The notes: a model not told the origin generated them from the sequence alone. 64,000 nucleotides of DNA from Flagellimonas yonaguniensis (GCF_029193885.1 NZ_JARFVB010000004.1:186001-250000), one strand, 5' to 3'. Shown: positions 1 through 9,438, numbered from the stretch's first letter. Program-made: numbers and translations.

Positions 1-660
1 TTTCAAAATAATTGTGGGCAGGTGCTCATTGAACCATCGGGCCCGATGTATGATCATGGTATGGGTGCCATTTTTCACCGAAATACAGTCCTCAATGTTA
101 GCCATTGGGAAAACAGCATCCCGCTCTCCTTGAATGTGCACCATATTTTCTGCCGGAGCCTCTTGGTCCCAATTCACAATCTGGTCTATGGACCAATCGA
201 TATAATATTTATCACGTACGGACAAATACTTTTCATACAAATGCAAACGTTTGGTCACGGTTTCCCCGAACGCATATTTGGCCAATAGTTCCACATTGTT
301 CACCAAACCTGTAGGCAACAATTTGTGGACTTTGGTGTACTTGGCAAAAATCATTCGCTTGGGTAGTTCGTGCTTGCTTTTCACTGAAGACACCACAATG
401 ACTTTATGGGTAGGGATGATTTTAGCCATCTCCTGTACCAACATGCCACCAAACGAAACTCCGAGCAACACAGGGTTGGGGTTTTCAATCTTTTCGCACA
501 TTTTTTTAGCGTAATCAACAAGGCTCATCCCCTTATCGGGCACAAACCACTCCAAAGTATGGACTATGAACTGGTCTTTGGGAAGTTTTATCCCATCAAA
601 AATTGAAGCGTTGGCTGCCATTCCCGGCATGAGGTACACATGGATTTTATTATCGGACAT
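1..660 (-). CDS. Alpha/beta hydrolase, 3' end cut by window edge
   Basis: This minus-strand frame opens with ATG at 660 and stays open for 220 codons to base 1, so its stop lies outside the window. The translation starts MSDNKIHVYLMPGMAANASI and carries a nucleophile elbow GVSFGG near residue 76, with the catalytic Ser inside GxSxGG. A conserved C-terminal region contains HIQGERDAVFP, the usual place of the catalytic Asp, followed by NGTHTMI with the probable catalytic His. This is the alpha/beta-hydrolase fold (Abhydrolase_1/6 type). There is no signal peptide, so it is probably cytoplasmic. The substrate cannot be told. The fold is clear; the specific function is unknown. Confidence 0.85.
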   Translation of the reverse strand, partial: MSDNKIHVYLMPGMAANASIFDGIKLPKDQFIVHTLEWFVPDKGMSLVDYAKKMCEKIENPNPVLLGVSFGGMLVQEMAKIIPTHKVIVVSSVKSKHELPKRMIFAKYTKVHKLLPTGLVNNVELLAKYAFGETVTKRLHLYEKYLSVRDKYYIDWSIDQIVNWDQEAPAENMVHIQGERDAVFPMANIEDCISVKNGTHTMIIHRARWFNEHLPTIILK

Positions 661-820
661 ATTGTACCAAATATCGACAAGGACTAGGAAATTAGCAATA
701 TTTTGACTAATTTTGTATCCCTTTTGCAGCCAACCCCGCTTATGAATACAATTTTTCAATCAGGGGAACATTAAAATACCTATTTAGGGTATTTACGAGT
801 CGTTAAAAAACAAGTACTAT

Positions 821-1114
821 ATGACAACATTGGAAATCACTGACAATAGTTTCTTGCGTCAATTTGAAACTACAGTCAATGGGCATTTAGCCAAAATTGA
901 GTACTCTTCACAGGAGCGCAAAGTATTTTTGACCAAACTGGTTATTCCAGAAGAAATTACGAAAGAGGGTTTTAAAGAGGATTTTATCAAAGCGGTTTTA
1001 AACGAAATCCAAGAAAACAACCTTAGAGTTGTTCCTACCAGCCCACAAATTGCAGGTTTTTTAAGAAAAAATAGACAATATAAAGAAATGCTGCCCGTTG
1101 GCATTCGCATCTGA
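821..1114 (+). CDS. YjdJ-type GNAT N-acetyltransferase (small)
   Basis: A 97-residue protein resembling the short GNAT family (GNAT_acetyltransf_2/YjdJ type). The pattern is a beta-hairpin core ending in VIPEEITKEGF, then a helix and the motif LRVVPTSPQIAGFLRKN, matching the family pattern of PEE near the acetyl-CoA site and VVPxCPxxxxFxxxN. Proteins of this family are presumed to bind acetyl-CoA, but substrates are mostly unknown. The usual glycine-rich loop (RGKGIG in relatives) is degenerate here (TKEGFKED), so activity is uncertain. It stands alone and ends at a hairpin shared with the convergent mtaB. Confidence 0.75.
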   Translation: MTTLEITDNSFLRQFETTVNGHLAKIEYSSQERKVFLTKLVIPEEITKEGFKEDFIKAVLNEIQENNLRVVPTSPQIAGFLRKNRQYKEMLPVGIRI

Positions 1115-1148
1115 CAAAATCAGCAATCAGTAAGTACAGTATTAAGAG

Positions 1149-1173
1149 CCTCCCGAATTTGGGAGGTTTTTTT
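1149..1173 (+). terminator. Rho-independent terminator after GNAT gene
   Basis: The inverted repeat CCTCCC/GGGAGG around GAATTT is followed by seven T residues. The T run overlaps the last codon of the convergent mtaB gene. Confidence 0.8.
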
Positions 1174-2500
1174 ATGCCATTACTTCGTTGGAAACAAATT
1201 CGAACCGCACCAAACCATCAGTATCAATATCGGTAAGCTCTACTTTGTGCAAGGTATTTACCAAATCAGGGTTCCAAGGTGCTTTCACCTTCACGTAGTT
1301 TTCGGTAAACCCGTGGATGTAGCCTTTTTTGTTTTCCCCTTCTAACAAAACAGTGCGCACGCTTCCCAATTGACTCTCATAGAAAGCCCTCCGCTTTTTG
1401 GCTGATAGCCCACGAAGCATTTTACTGCGCTTGCTACGCACTTTTTTGGACACCACTTCGTCCATTTCAGCCGCAACCGTATTATCCCTTTCAGAATAGG
1501 TAAACACATGCAAATAGGAAATATCCAATTCGTTCAGGAAATGATAGGTTTCCAAGAAGTGTTCATCGGTCTCTCCAGGGAACCCTACGATCACATCCAC
1601 CCCGATACAGGCGTGGGGCATGGCCTCTTTGATACGTTTTACCCTATCCACATATAAATTGGACAGGTAACGACGACGCATCTTTTTTAAGATAGCATCA
1701 CTACCGCTTTGCAAGGGCACGTGAAAATGGGGGACAAAGGAATTGCTCTGGGCCACAAAATCTATGGTCTCGTTCTTGAGCAAATTAGGCTCAATGGAGG
1801 AGATACGAAGACGGTGGATGCCATCAATCGTGTCCAAGGCCTTTACCAAATCCAAAAAGGTGTGCTCGTGTTTTTTATTGCCGAACTCGCCTTTACCGTA
1901 ATCTCCAATATTGACGCCGGTAAGTACAATCTCTTTGATGTCTTGGGATGCAATTTCCTTGGCGTTCTTTAGCACATTGCCCAAGGTATCACTTCGTGAA
2001 ATACCTCTCGCCAACGGAATGGTACAGTAAGTACATTTATAGTCACACCCATCCTGAACCTTTAAAAAAGCTCGAGTACGGTCTCCAATGGCATAACTGC
2101 CCACATAAAAATCGGCGTCCTCTATCTCACAGGAATGTACTTCTCCCCTGTCGTTTTTGGTCAAATCGTTCAGGTAATCGGTAATCTTGAACTTTTCCGT
2201 GGCACCAAGCACCAAATCCACTCCATCCACCTCGGCCAATTCTTCAGGTTTTAATTGTGCGTAGCAACCCACTGCGGCGACAAATGCTTCAGGATTTGAC
2301 TTTTGGGCCTGTTTTACGATGGTTTTAAAACGTTTATCGGCGTTCTCCGTTACCGAACAGGTGTTGATCACATACACATCGGCCTCTTCCGAAAAGTCCA
2401 CACGCTCAAACTCCTCCTTTTCAAAACCTCTGGCAATCGTAGAGGTTTCGGAGAAATTGAGTTTACAACCCAGCGTGTAAAATGCGACTTTTTTGTTCAT
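1172..2500 (-). CDS. mtaB: tRNA t6A37 methylthiotransferase MtaB
   Basis: A 442-residue radical-SAM methylthiotransferase that adds a methylthio group to C2 of N6-threonylcarbamoyladenosine at position 37 of ANN-decoding tRNAs. The N-terminal UPF0004 domain supplies three cluster cysteines at about residues 12 (LGCKLN), 48 (NTCSVT) and 79 (VGCYAQ). The radical-SAM motif CDYKCTYC has cysteines 152, 156 and 159 that bind the second 4Fe-4S cluster. A C-terminal TRAM-like segment follows (VRTVLLEGENKKGYIHGFTENYVKV). The GCKLN start and the SSIEP motif favour MtaB over MiaB or RimO. The length is normal. It is monocistronic, with a -10-like box just upstream. Confidence 0.93.
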   Translation of the reverse strand: MNKKVAFYTLGCKLNFSETSTIARGFEKEEFERVDFSEEADVYVINTCSVTENADKRFKTIVKQAQKSNPEAFVAAVGCYAQLKPEELAEVDGVDLVLGATEKFKITDYLNDLTKNDRGEVHSCEIEDADFYVGSYAIGDRTRAFLKVQDGCDYKCTYCTIPLARGISRSDTLGNVLKNAKEIASQDIKEIVLTGVNIGDYGKGEFGNKKHEHTFLDLVKALDTIDGIHRLRISSIEPNLLKNETIDFVAQSNSFVPHFHVPLQSGSDAILKKMRRRYLSNLYVDRVKRIKEAMPHACIGVDVIVGFPGETDEHFLETYHFLNELDISYLHVFTYSERDNTVAAEMDEVVSKKVRSKRSKMLRGLSAKKRRAFYESQLGSVRTVLLEGENKKGYIHGFTENYVKVKAPWNPDLVNTLHKVELTDIDTDGLVRFEFVSNEVMA

Positions 2501-2525
2501 ATACCTGCCTTGCGTTTTAGGGCCG

Positions 2526-2533
2526 CAAAGATA
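2526..2533 (-). promoter_or_regulatory. Putative -10 box of mtaB
   Basis: On the minus strand the octamer TATCTTTG matches the Bacteroidetes -10 consensus TAnnTTTG and lies 26 nt before the mtaB start codon. I found no TTG at the ideal -33 distance. Confidence 0.5.
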
Positions 2534-2680
2534 GTGATTTGTTGGGAGTTATCGTACGTATTAGGAATGTTGGATAATTCGATTACTGGGCAAGGTAAGG
2601 GTTACCAATGTAATGGTAAAAAGACAAAGGACTAAGGTCAATAGCCTTATGCATTGTTCATTGCTAATTGTTCGTTTAAT

Positions 2681-2710
2681 ATGACGTTTCGAGCGCAGTC
2701 GAGAAATCCA
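2681..2710. repeat. Dispersed TCGAGCGCAGTCGAGA-type palindromic repeat
   Basis: The intergenic copy reads TTTCGAGCGCAGTCGAGAAA, an imperfect palindrome around GCGCAG. Related copies occur near 29640, inside purL at 32936-32960, and degenerately near 35695. The rest of the 300-bp gap between mtaB and the fucosidase gene (2501-2800) holds no convincing gene. Confidence 0.75.
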
Positions 2711-2800
2711 AGCCGTAAACAATTGAGTTTGTACCATCCATCAAAATTCTATCATCTTTTGAGTAACTTGTTTGCCTAAACCAACCCTAAACATAATCAC

Positions 2801-4102
2801 ATGAAAAAGTTGACCTTCCTGATCTTTATTCTTTTGGTCATTGCCAATGCATCCTTTGCACAAGAATACCAACCCACCAAAGAAAACCTAGAGAACCGGG
2901 AATGGTACCAGGATGCCAAATTCGGGATGTTCATCCACTGGGGCGTGTATTCCGTTTTGGGTGTGCACGAATGGGTCATGGAAACCCAATCCATTAATAA
3001 AGACACCTATGAGAAAATCCCAGCTTTCTTTAATCCAACCGAATTCGATGCCGAAGAATGGATCCTAATGGCCAAATCGGCAGGCATGAAGTACATTACC
3101 ATTACCACCAAACACCATGATGGCTTTGCCATGTTCGATAGCAAACTGACGGATTGGGATATTATGGACAGAACGGTTTACAAGAAAGATATCATCAAAC
3201 AAATGGCCGAAGCCTGCAAAAAACATGGCATAAAACTATACCTGTACTACTCACAGTTGGATTGGCACCACAACGATTATTACCCCAGAGGCGACACTGG
3301 TCAAAAAACAGGGCGGCCCGATAACGGTAATTGGGAAAACTATCTGGATTACATGAACGGACAGCTTACGGAACTCTTGACCAATTATGGCGAAATAGGC
3401 GGTATTTGGTTTGATGGCTGGTGGGACAAAAAAGAAACCGATTGGCAGCTCAGAAAAACCTACGACCTCATCCATGAGCTGCAACCCCAAGCCATGATAG
3501 GCAGTAACCACCATCAAGCCCCCAACCCTGGTGAAGACTTTCAAATGTTTGAAAAAGACCTTCCAGGAGAGAACAAAGGTGGTTACAGCGGAGACTCCGA
3601 AGTGGGCAACCTCCCTCTTGAAGCTGCTGAAACGATGGCGCATCGATGGGGCTTTTCGCTACAGGACAAAGCCTATAAATCCTCCAAGGAACTGATTCAA
3701 TATTTGGTGAAAGCGGCAGGATACAACTCCAACTTTCTATTGAATGTAGGCCCTATGCCCAATGGTAAAATTCAACCTGAATTTGTGAAGACCCTAAAAG
3801 TTATCGGAGATTGGACCGAAAAGTATGGCGAAACCATTTATGGAACCAGAGGCGGTCCCATTTCACCGCAGAGTTGGGGCGTGACCACACAAAAGGAGGA
3901 TAAAATTTACATTCACATTATGGATTGGAAAACCAACAATTTCTTTTTCCCCACTATTGAAGGAAATATTAAGAGTGTAGTTGATTTTCAATCCAAGAAA
4001 AAATTGAAGCACAGCACCAATTCCTTTGGCACCCTGGTTGAACTTCCAGAAAATCGGGATTATGGCAAGGCAGACTTTGTGCTTGAGATAACCCCAAAGT
4101 AG
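2801..4102 (+). CDS. Secreted GH29 alpha-L-fucosidase
   Basis: A 433-residue protein with a signal peptide (hydrophobic to about residue 19, cleavage near ASFA-QE), so it is exported to the periplasm or surface. GH29 hallmarks are present: FGMFIHWGVYSVLG at 41-54, TTKHHDGFAMF at 102-112, and GGIWFDGWWD at 200-209, where Asp205 is the expected catalytic nucleophile. The C-terminal 90 residues form a short beta-sandwich. The family removes alpha-L-fucose from glycans by a retaining mechanism, which fits use of algal fucose polysaccharides. No SusC/SusD pair or sulfatase lies nearby, so this is not a complete polysaccharide locus. The start is the only ATG before the signal peptide. Confidence 0.93.
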   Translation: MKKLTFLIFILLVIANASFAQEYQPTKENLENREWYQDAKFGMFIHWGVYSVLGVHEWVMETQSINKDTYEKIPAFFNPTEFDAEEWILMAKSAGMKYITITTKHHDGFAMFDSKLTDWDIMDRTVYKKDIIKQMAEACKKHGIKLYLYYSQLDWHHNDYYPRGDTGQKTGRPDNGNWENYLDYMNGQLTELLTNYGEIGGIWFDGWWDKKETDWQLRKTYDLIHELQPQAMIGSNHHQAPNPGEDFQMFEKDLPGENKGGYSGDSEVGNLPLEAAETMAHRWGFSLQDKAYKSSKELIQYLVKAAGYNSNFLLNVGPMPNGKIQPEFVKTLKVIGDWTEKYGETIYGTRGGPISPQSWGVTTQKEDKIYIHIMDWKTNNFFFPTIEGNIKSVVDFQSKKKLKHSTNSFGTLVELPENRDYGKADFVLEITPK

Positions 4103-4112
4103 CTTAAAAACG

Positions 4113-4220
4113 ATGAAAAAATCACTGCTGATCGTAGCTACTCCCCTATTTTCATTTTCCTGTGTGCCCAAAAGAGAAGGTAAACCCAGAGGTGGATTTC
4201 GAAAAAATGATGATTCATGA
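4113..4220 (+). CDS. Candidate 35-residue lipoprotein
   Basis: A tiny open frame starts 10 nt after the fucosidase stop. It begins MKKSLLIVATPLFSFSCVP, a short basic-hydrophobic leader ending in a cysteine that could be lipidated, followed by a basic tail. The lipobox (FSFSC) is weak. It could be a small lipoprotein translated with the fucosidase gene, the remnant of a longer gene, or chance. I do not recognise it. Confidence 0.3.
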   Translation: MKKSLLIVATPLFSFSCVPKREGKPRGGFRKNDDS

Positions 4221-4286
4221 AGCAAGGAACATATAAACCAACTTAACCCGAACTCTTGATTCAACATTATCAAATTAACAAAGTGA

Positions 4287-4318
4287 TTGGGCGGAACAAT
4301 CATTTTCCCGTAAATTTG
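4287..4318 (+). promoter_or_regulatory. Promoter of the AraC regulator gene
   Basis: TTG at 4287-4289, a 21-nt spacer and TAAATTTG at 4311-4318 fit the Bacteroidetes sigma-A promoter pattern (TTG and TAnnTTTG). The implied transcript start is about 35 nt before the gene. Confidence 0.6.
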
Positions 4319-4359
4319 CCGAATGCTATTTTCTTAATTGAAGATAAATTGATTCGCCC

Positions 4360-5184
4360 TTGGAACAACTCTTCAAAATATTCAGGTACACTACTGAAGA
4401 GGCCAAAGCCTTGGAAGGCCAAAAAATTGAACCCCATGTGCATGATTTTGAAGAATTGATCATTGGTGCCAAGGGTAAAATTTCCCACTTTATCGATTTT
4501 GAGGACGAAACCGTCTACGCTCCCTTTGTGAGTTTCGTGACCATGGGAAAGCCCCATCTCCTCCGTCCACAAGTGCACGAAGGCGAATGCGACCTATGGG
4601 TCATCCGATTTCGCAGCGAATTCATGTCCGAGGTCATTTTTAAGATGTACAGCTACTTTCACAATCGGGCCAATGTTACCCTGCCCGGCGACCAATGTTT
4701 TGATAGGCTCATGACCCTGTGCCAAATGATGTACGACGAAACCCAACGTCCCGCCCCAGGACTTATCGTAATCAAACAATTGTTTATGACCTTGCTCACC
4801 ATCATCAACCACGAAAGGCCCACCAATATCCAATCAGACTCCGCTAATTCAGCTTCCGAGACCTACACCCATTTTCTGCATATTCTGGAAGAGAATTTCA
4901 GGCGTAACGTTAAAATATCCTTCTATGCCGAAAAGCTTTTTATGAGTGAACGGAACCTCAATATCGTATGCCAAGAAGTGATGCAGCAAAGCGCGGGCGA
5001 AATCATCGAGACCCGCAAGCTCAACGAAGCCAAAAATCTATTGGTCAACAGTAACAAGACCATCGCAGAAATCGGTTTTGAAATCGGTTACAACGAAAAA
5101 GCCTACTTTTCCAAGGTCTTCAAGCGTAAAACCGGCTATACCCCAACCGCCTTCCGTAAAGAAATGAAACAGCTTATTTCCTAA
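4360..5184 (+). CDS. AraC-family transcriptional regulator
   Basis: A 274-residue regulator with an N-terminal cupin-like sensor half (histidine-rich KIEPHVHDFEELIIG near residue 28) and a C-terminal AraC/XylS double helix-turn-helix. The second HTH is recognisable in IAEIGFEIGYNEKAYFSKVFKRKTG and the PTAFRK end motif. The frame has a stop at 4345 and no ATG before the cupin domain, so TTG at 4360 is the likely start, in agreement with the promoter just upstream. It ends 104 nt before ygiD on the same strand, so it may control that operon. The inducer is unknown. Confidence 0.88.
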   Translation: MEQLFKIFRYTTEEAKALEGQKIEPHVHDFEELIIGAKGKISHFIDFEDETVYAPFVSFVTMGKPHLLRPQVHEGECDLWVIRFRSEFMSEVIFKMYSYFHNRANVTLPGDQCFDRLMTLCQMMYDETQRPAPGLIVIKQLFMTLLTIINHERPTNIQSDSANSASETYTHFLHILEENFRRNVKISFYAEKLFMSERNLNIVCQEVMQQSAGEIIETRKLNEAKNLLVNSNKTIAEIGFEIGYNEKAYFSKVFKRKTGYTPTAFRKEMKQLIS

Positions 5185-5252
5185 AAGTACAACACTTCTT
5201 CCCAAAGGTATTACCCATTGCTTTTGGATAAATCCAAACTTTGTGGTCAAAA

Positions 5253-5274
5253 CATATCATTTAGAAATGATATG
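5253..5274. promoter_or_regulatory. 22-bp palindrome upstream of ygiD, probable operator
   Basis: Perfect 10-bp arms CATATCATTT and AAATGATATG flank a central AG, 14 nt before the ygiD start codon. The size and symmetry suit a dimeric HTH repressor. Confidence 0.55.
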
Positions 5275-5288
5275 AAAGGTCCATTCCC

Positions 5289-6116
5289 ATGACAGATTTA
5301 CAAACCTTGCGTTCCCTCAATGAGAGCCTGCCTTTTACGCAGAAAATGCCTGTATTGTTCTTGGGGCATGGCAGTCCCATGAACGCCATCGAGGAAAATG
5401 AATTTGTCGCCAATTTTAGGAGAATGGGCAAGGAAGTGATCCGTCCCAAGGTCATCCTTTGCATATCCGCACACTGGGAGACCAAGGGCACCAAGGTGAC
5501 CGCTATGCAAAATCCCCCAACCATTCACGATTTTGGTGGATTTCCGCAAGCGCTGTTCGATGTGCAATATCCTGCACCCGGAAGTCCCGAACTAGCTCGG
5601 ATAACCAAAGAGATCATTACCAAGACCGATGTGGAACTTGATACCCATTGGGGTCTAGATCATGGGGCTTGGAGCGTGATCAGGCACATGTACCCCGATG
5701 CCAATGTACCTGTGATCCAGTTGAGCTTGGATTACACAAAACCTCCCAAATACCATTATGAACTGGCACAACAACTAGAGGCGTTGCGACACAAGGGCGT
5801 GTTGATCGTAGGTAGTGGAAACGTGGTGCACAACCTGCGCAAGGTAAAATGGGACAAACTGAATGACACCTATGCTTGGGACTGGGCCGAAGAAGCCAAT
5901 GAAAAGATGAAGTCCTACATCATGGACGGGAACCATCAGGCTTTGATTGATTATGAAAAGCAAGGCAGCAGTTTTGCTCTTTCCATACCTACGCCAGAGC
6001 ATTATTTGCCTTTGATCTATGTTTTGGGACTCAAAGACAAAAAAGAATCGATAGACCTGTTCAACGATAAAACCGTTGGAGGTTCCATCGGGATGCTTTC
6101 CCTAAGAATCGACTAA
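5289..6116 (+). CDS. ygiD: 4,5-DOPA-extradiol-dioxygenase-like protein YgiD
   Basis: A 275-residue LigB-superfamily protein of the YgiD/DODA type, which opens the catechol ring of L-DOPA to the betalamic-acid precursor in plants. The bacterial physiological substrate is unclear. Likely metal ligands are seen in LGHGSPMNA (His27), SAHWETKG (His62), and His181 or His234 in GSGNVVHNLR and TPEHYLP. WGLDHGAWSVI at 121-131 is also family-typical. Cytoplasmic, normal length. It is the first gene of a probable operon with the DUF3861 and SDR genes (gaps of 6 and 21 nt) and sits directly behind a 22-bp palindrome. Confidence 0.9.
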   Translation: MTDLQTLRSLNESLPFTQKMPVLFLGHGSPMNAIEENEFVANFRRMGKEVIRPKVILCISAHWETKGTKVTAMQNPPTIHDFGGFPQALFDVQYPAPGSPELARITKEIITKTDVELDTHWGLDHGAWSVIRHMYPDANVPVIQLSLDYTKPPKYHYELAQQLEALRHKGVLIVGSGNVVHNLRKVKWDKLNDTYAWDWAEEANEKMKSYIMDGNHQALIDYEKQGSSFALSIPTPEHYLPLIYVLGLKDKKESIDLFNDKTVGGSIGMLSLRID

Positions 6117-6122
6117 TTAAAA

Positions 6123-6434
6123 ATGGACAAGAAGTTTAATACATATCAAATCCATCTGAAGGAAAAAGCACTCAAAAATGGGACCTCTGACGGTAAAACG
6201 TTGGAGTTCCAATTTGAGAACCACGACGATATCATGCAATTGGTGGAACTCATAAAGAACAAAAAATTGTTCAAGGAGCAAAGCGATAATATTGAGTTTC
6301 TTGTAGGCCTCAAATTATTTTCCGAGGTAATGCTGAGAAATCGGAACCATGAAATGTTCGAGGAATTCGGACCAGAGTTCGCAACGTTCATGAAAAAATT
6401 CAAAAGCCATGTAAAAATGGCCGGAACAGTATAG
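6123..6434 (+). CDS. DUF3861 domain protein
   Basis: A 103-residue cytoplasmic protein that starts 6 nt after the ygiD stop. The sequence pattern (YQIHLKEKALKNGTSDGKTLEFQFENHDDIMQLVELIKNK split over two beta strands and helices) fits DUF3861, a small family of unknown function. It has no signal peptide or catalytic motif that I can identify. Co-transcription with ygiD and an SDR suggests a shared oxidative or aromatic-compound response, which is inference only. Confidence 0.75.
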   Translation: MDKKFNTYQIHLKEKALKNGTSDGKTLEFQFENHDDIMQLVELIKNKKLFKEQSDNIEFLVGLKLFSEVMLRNRNHEMFEEFGPEFATFMKKFKSHVKMAGTV

Positions 6435-6455
6435 CAGACACATAAAAATTCCAAC

Positions 6456-7238
6456 ATGAAAGACAACGTAATCATAATAACGGGAGCCGCCATGGGATTG
6501 GGGCTTGCCACAGCAGAATATCTGGCTGAAAAAGGAGCTAAATTAGTCCTAGTCGACTATAATGGCGAAGCTTTGGAAGATGCCGTCAAAAAACTGAAGG
6601 ACATCAATGCCGATGTGGAATTATTGACCGTTGAAGCTGATGTTTCCAACGAAGAAGCTGTAAAAAACTACGTCGAAAAAACAGTGGAGACCTTTGGTCG
6701 CATCGATGGGTTCTACAACAACGCAGGTATCGAAGGTAAACAAGCGCCATTGACAGAGTACGATCAAGAAGTATTCAAAAAGGTCATCGACATCAACCTG
6801 ATGGGCGTATACTACGGAATGCGCTACGTAATTCCCGTAATGCAGAAACAGAACTATGGTAAAATCGTAAACGTGGCATCCGTAGGTGGAATCAGGGGTG
6901 TTGCCAACCAAACAGCGTATGTTGCTTCCAAGCATGCGGTATCGGGCATGACCAAAAATGCTGCTTTGGAATATGGCCGTGATGGTATCTTGACCAACGC
7001 CATTGCTCCTGGGGCAATTTTGACCCCGATGGTGGCCGAAGCCTTTAAACAAGTCAACCCAGACGACCCAAAAGCGGCAGAGACAGAATACGCACAGCGC
7101 AACCCTACCAAAAGACTTGGTTTGCCCAAGGAGGTAGCCACAGTTGTTTCATTCCTATTGAGTGAAGAAAATGGCTATGTAAGTGGCCAAACCATCGCCA
7201 TAGACGGAGGAGAATCCAATATGTACGGAAACTCATAA
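6456..7238 (+). CDS. Short-chain dehydrogenase/reductase (SDR)
   Basis: A 260-residue classical SDR. It has a TGxxxGxG cofactor motif at 9-16 (TGAAMGLG), Asp34 at the end of beta-strand 2 (suggesting NAD rather than NADP), NNAG at 88-91, and the catalytic Ser142, Tyr155 and Lys159 in VASVGG and YVASK. The C-terminal motif GYVSGQTIAIDGG is also typical. The substrate is not deducible. It is the last gene of the ygiD operon and is followed by a strong terminator. Confidence 0.92.
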   Translation: MKDNVIIITGAAMGLGLATAEYLAEKGAKLVLVDYNGEALEDAVKKLKDINADVELLTVEADVSNEEAVKNYVEKTVETFGRIDGFYNNAGIEGKQAPLTEYDQEVFKKVIDINLMGVYYGMRYVIPVMQKQNYGKIVNVASVGGIRGVANQTAYVASKHAVSGMTKNAALEYGRDGILTNAIAPGAILTPMVAEAFKQVNPDDPKAAETEYAQRNPTKRLGLPKEVATVVSFLLSEENGYVSGQTIAIDGGESNMYGNS

Positions 7239-7276
7239 AAGTTAGTTATTTGCCTTTACTTTGATTGATGATGGGG

Positions 7277-7315
7277 CCCCCAGTTACCAACGTACCAGTG
7301 GTGCTGGGGGTTTTT
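7277..7315 (+). terminator. Terminator after the SDR gene
   Basis: Seven-bp arms CCCCCAG (7277-7283) and CTGGGGG (7304-7310) are followed by five T residues. The remaining gap up to 7551 contains a short open frame without family features; I see no gene in it. Confidence 0.8.
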
Positions 7316-7551
7316 GTTCCCAAACTGACCCGTTATTATATCCTCTGGATTCAGTACGATTACCATATTTTGGAAATCACATGGGCAATCTGTTGATAAA
7401 ACCCATGTTATTTGTTGCATTTCCTTTATTCATGGGCTTTTTTGCATTAACTTACACTACCAACAATTTCAATCCGAAGCTACCCTCTAAACCAATGTTG
7501 GCTTAGGACAATCACAAAAAAATTAAGTAACTCAAAACCAACCAACTAAAT

Positions 7552-9438
7552 ATGAAAAAGCACGCTATTCCAATGGTATTGGTGTTGATCTGTCTCCTTA
7601 CAGGTCATTTTACCCTAAATGCTCAAAACAAGGTTCTTCAAGAACTTGGGGAAATTGCCATTATCGATCAAAAAGTAATGATGCCCATGCGCGATGGTAT
7701 CCGTTTGGCAACGGACATCTATCGTCCTAAAACTGATAAAAAAGTACCCATCATTTTTTCCCGGACCCCATACAACTTCAATTCATGGGGAGATGGGGAG
7801 CAAAGAACCCGAACGGCCAGTAGGGCTTTGGAAGCTGTAAAACGGGGTTACGCCTATGTAGTCCAGAACGAACGGGGAAGATATTTCTCCGAAGGGGAAT
7901 GGGACATTTTGGGAGTTCCACTGACGGATGGCTACGATGCTTTTAGCTGGATGAAAGACCAACCTTGGTCCAATGGTAAAATAGGCACCTTGGGATGCTC
8001 TTCGACCGCGGAATGGCAAATGGCCGTTGCCGCCCTTGATCACCCCTCCCATGCCGCCATGGTGCCCCAGGGATTTGGTGCCGGTGTAGGTAGAGTGGGC
8101 GACCTTATGGAACAAGGAAACTGGTATCGAGGTGGAGCGGAACAGATGTTGTTCTTCGCATGGCTCTATGGTGTGGAGCAGGACAAGTTCAAGCCGCGTA
8201 TTCCAGCAGGTGCTACGCAAGAGGATTTGATTCGAATTTCCAGATTTTACGATTTGGCTCCCGAAAACCCACCGGTGGACATGTCCGAAGCATTAAGTCA
8301 CTTGCCCATCCAGGATATTCTGAAAAACATCAACGGAAAGTACGAGATTTTTGACAAAATGATTCGCCGCAAACCAAACGACGAAGATTGGTTCAAAGGA
8401 GGACTTTATCACGATGATATGGACATCGGTGTTCCGAGTTTTTGGTTTGCCTCTTGGTATGATGTATCCATTACTCCGAACATTGCCTTGTTCAACCATG
8501 TGAGGAACAACGCAAAGGACAAAACGGTCAGGGACAATCAATATTTGGTAATTGCCCCTACCCTACATTGTGGTTATACCCGAGCAACGGAAAACACCAT
8601 TGTTGGCGAACGTAGTGTCGGCGATGCCAGACTCAACTATGATGAGCAGATCTATGGTTGGTTTGATATGTGGCTCAAAGGAGAGGACAATGATTTCAAA
8701 GAAAAAACGCCAAGGGTCCAATATTACACCATGGGTAGCAACAAATGGCAGGCTTCCGAAACCTGGCCACCCAAAAATGCCAAACCAACCACCTATTACC
8801 TGAACAGTGACGGTGGGGCCAATAGCTCCTTCGGCGGTGGAACATTATCCACAAAAAAAGCGGATACGGACAATCCTGATGGTTTCACTTACGACCCCAT
8901 GGTTCCAGTACCCTCTTATGGCGGAAATGTATGCTGTACCGGAAATGCGGTCAAAGGTGGTGCTTACGATCAGCAGCAGATGGAAACGAGGGACGATATT
9001 TTGGTGTACACTTCCGATGTATTGGAAGAAGGTGTCGAAATAACAGGCTTTATCGAATCCACGCTTTACGTGTCCTCCGATGTGAAAGATACCGATTTTA
9101 CCATCAAATTAATCGACGTATACCCCGATGGCAGTGCATACAATTTGGATGAGACCATTCAACGGGCAAGATATCGTGAAGGATATGACAAAGAAGTGTT
9201 TATGGAAGAAGGGGAAGTCTACAAAATAGACTTGACTCCGATGTCCACCAGTAATTACTTCAAAAAAGGACATCGCATTCGTATTGAGGTCTCTAGCAGT
9301 AATTTTCCCCGTTTTGCTCGAAATTTGAACACAGGAGGTAATAATTACGATGAAAAAGAGGGAATTGTTGCCCATAACAAGATACACCATTCCAAAGCAT
9401 ACCCATCACAAGTAACGTTACCCATAGTTTCTGAGTAG
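7552..9438 (+). CDS. Secreted CocE/NonD family hydrolase (X-Pro peptidase S15 type)
   Basis: A 628-residue protein with a signal peptide (cleavage near LNAQ-NK, residue 25). The N-terminal S15/CocE hydrolase domain includes [18 protein letters not shown] at 42-59 and the nucleophile region [15 protein letters not shown], with Ser150 as the expected nucleophile in GxS. The usual GxSYxG is altered to GCSST. The PepX C-terminal jelly-roll domain ([21 protein letters not shown] onward) is intact. Relatives are acyl-peptide or ester hydrolases such as cocaine esterase and glutaryl acylase; the substrate here is unknown. It appears monocistronic and ends at a clear terminator. Confidence 0.9.
   Translation: MKKHAIPMVLVLICLLTGHFTLNAQNKVLQELGEIAIIDQKVMMPMRDGIRLATDIYRPKTDKKVPIIFSRTPYNFNSWGDGEQRTRTASRALEAVKRGYAYVVQNERGRYFSEGEWDILGVPLTDGYDAFSWMKDQPWSNGKIGTLGCSSTAEWQMAVAALDHPSHAAMVPQGFGAGVGRVGDLMEQGNWYRGGAEQMLFFAWLYGVEQDKFKPRIPAGATQEDLIRISRFYDLAPENPPVDMSEALSHLPIQDILKNINGKYEIFDKMIRRKPNDEDWFKGGLYHDDMDIGVPSFWFASWYDVSITPNIALFNHVRNNAKDKTVRDNQYLVIAPTLHCGYTRATENTIVGERSVGDARLNYDEQIYGWFDMWLKGEDNDFKEKTPRVQYYTMGSNKWQASETWPPKNAKPTTYYLNSDGGANSSFGGGTLSTKKADTDNPDGFTYDPMVPVPSYGGNVCCTGNAVKGGAYDQQQMETRDDILVYTSDVLEEGVEITGFIESTLYVSSDVKDTDFTIKLIDVYPDGSAYNLDETIQRARYREGYDKEVFMEEGEVYKIDLTPMSTSNYFKKGHRIRIEVSSSNFPRFARNLNTGGNNYDEKEGIVAHNKIHHSKAYPSQVTLPIVSE

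Noticed and set aside
7261..7506. 81-codon open frame after the SDR gene
   Set aside because: It starts inside the terminator region, has no family features or signal peptide and looks like chance.
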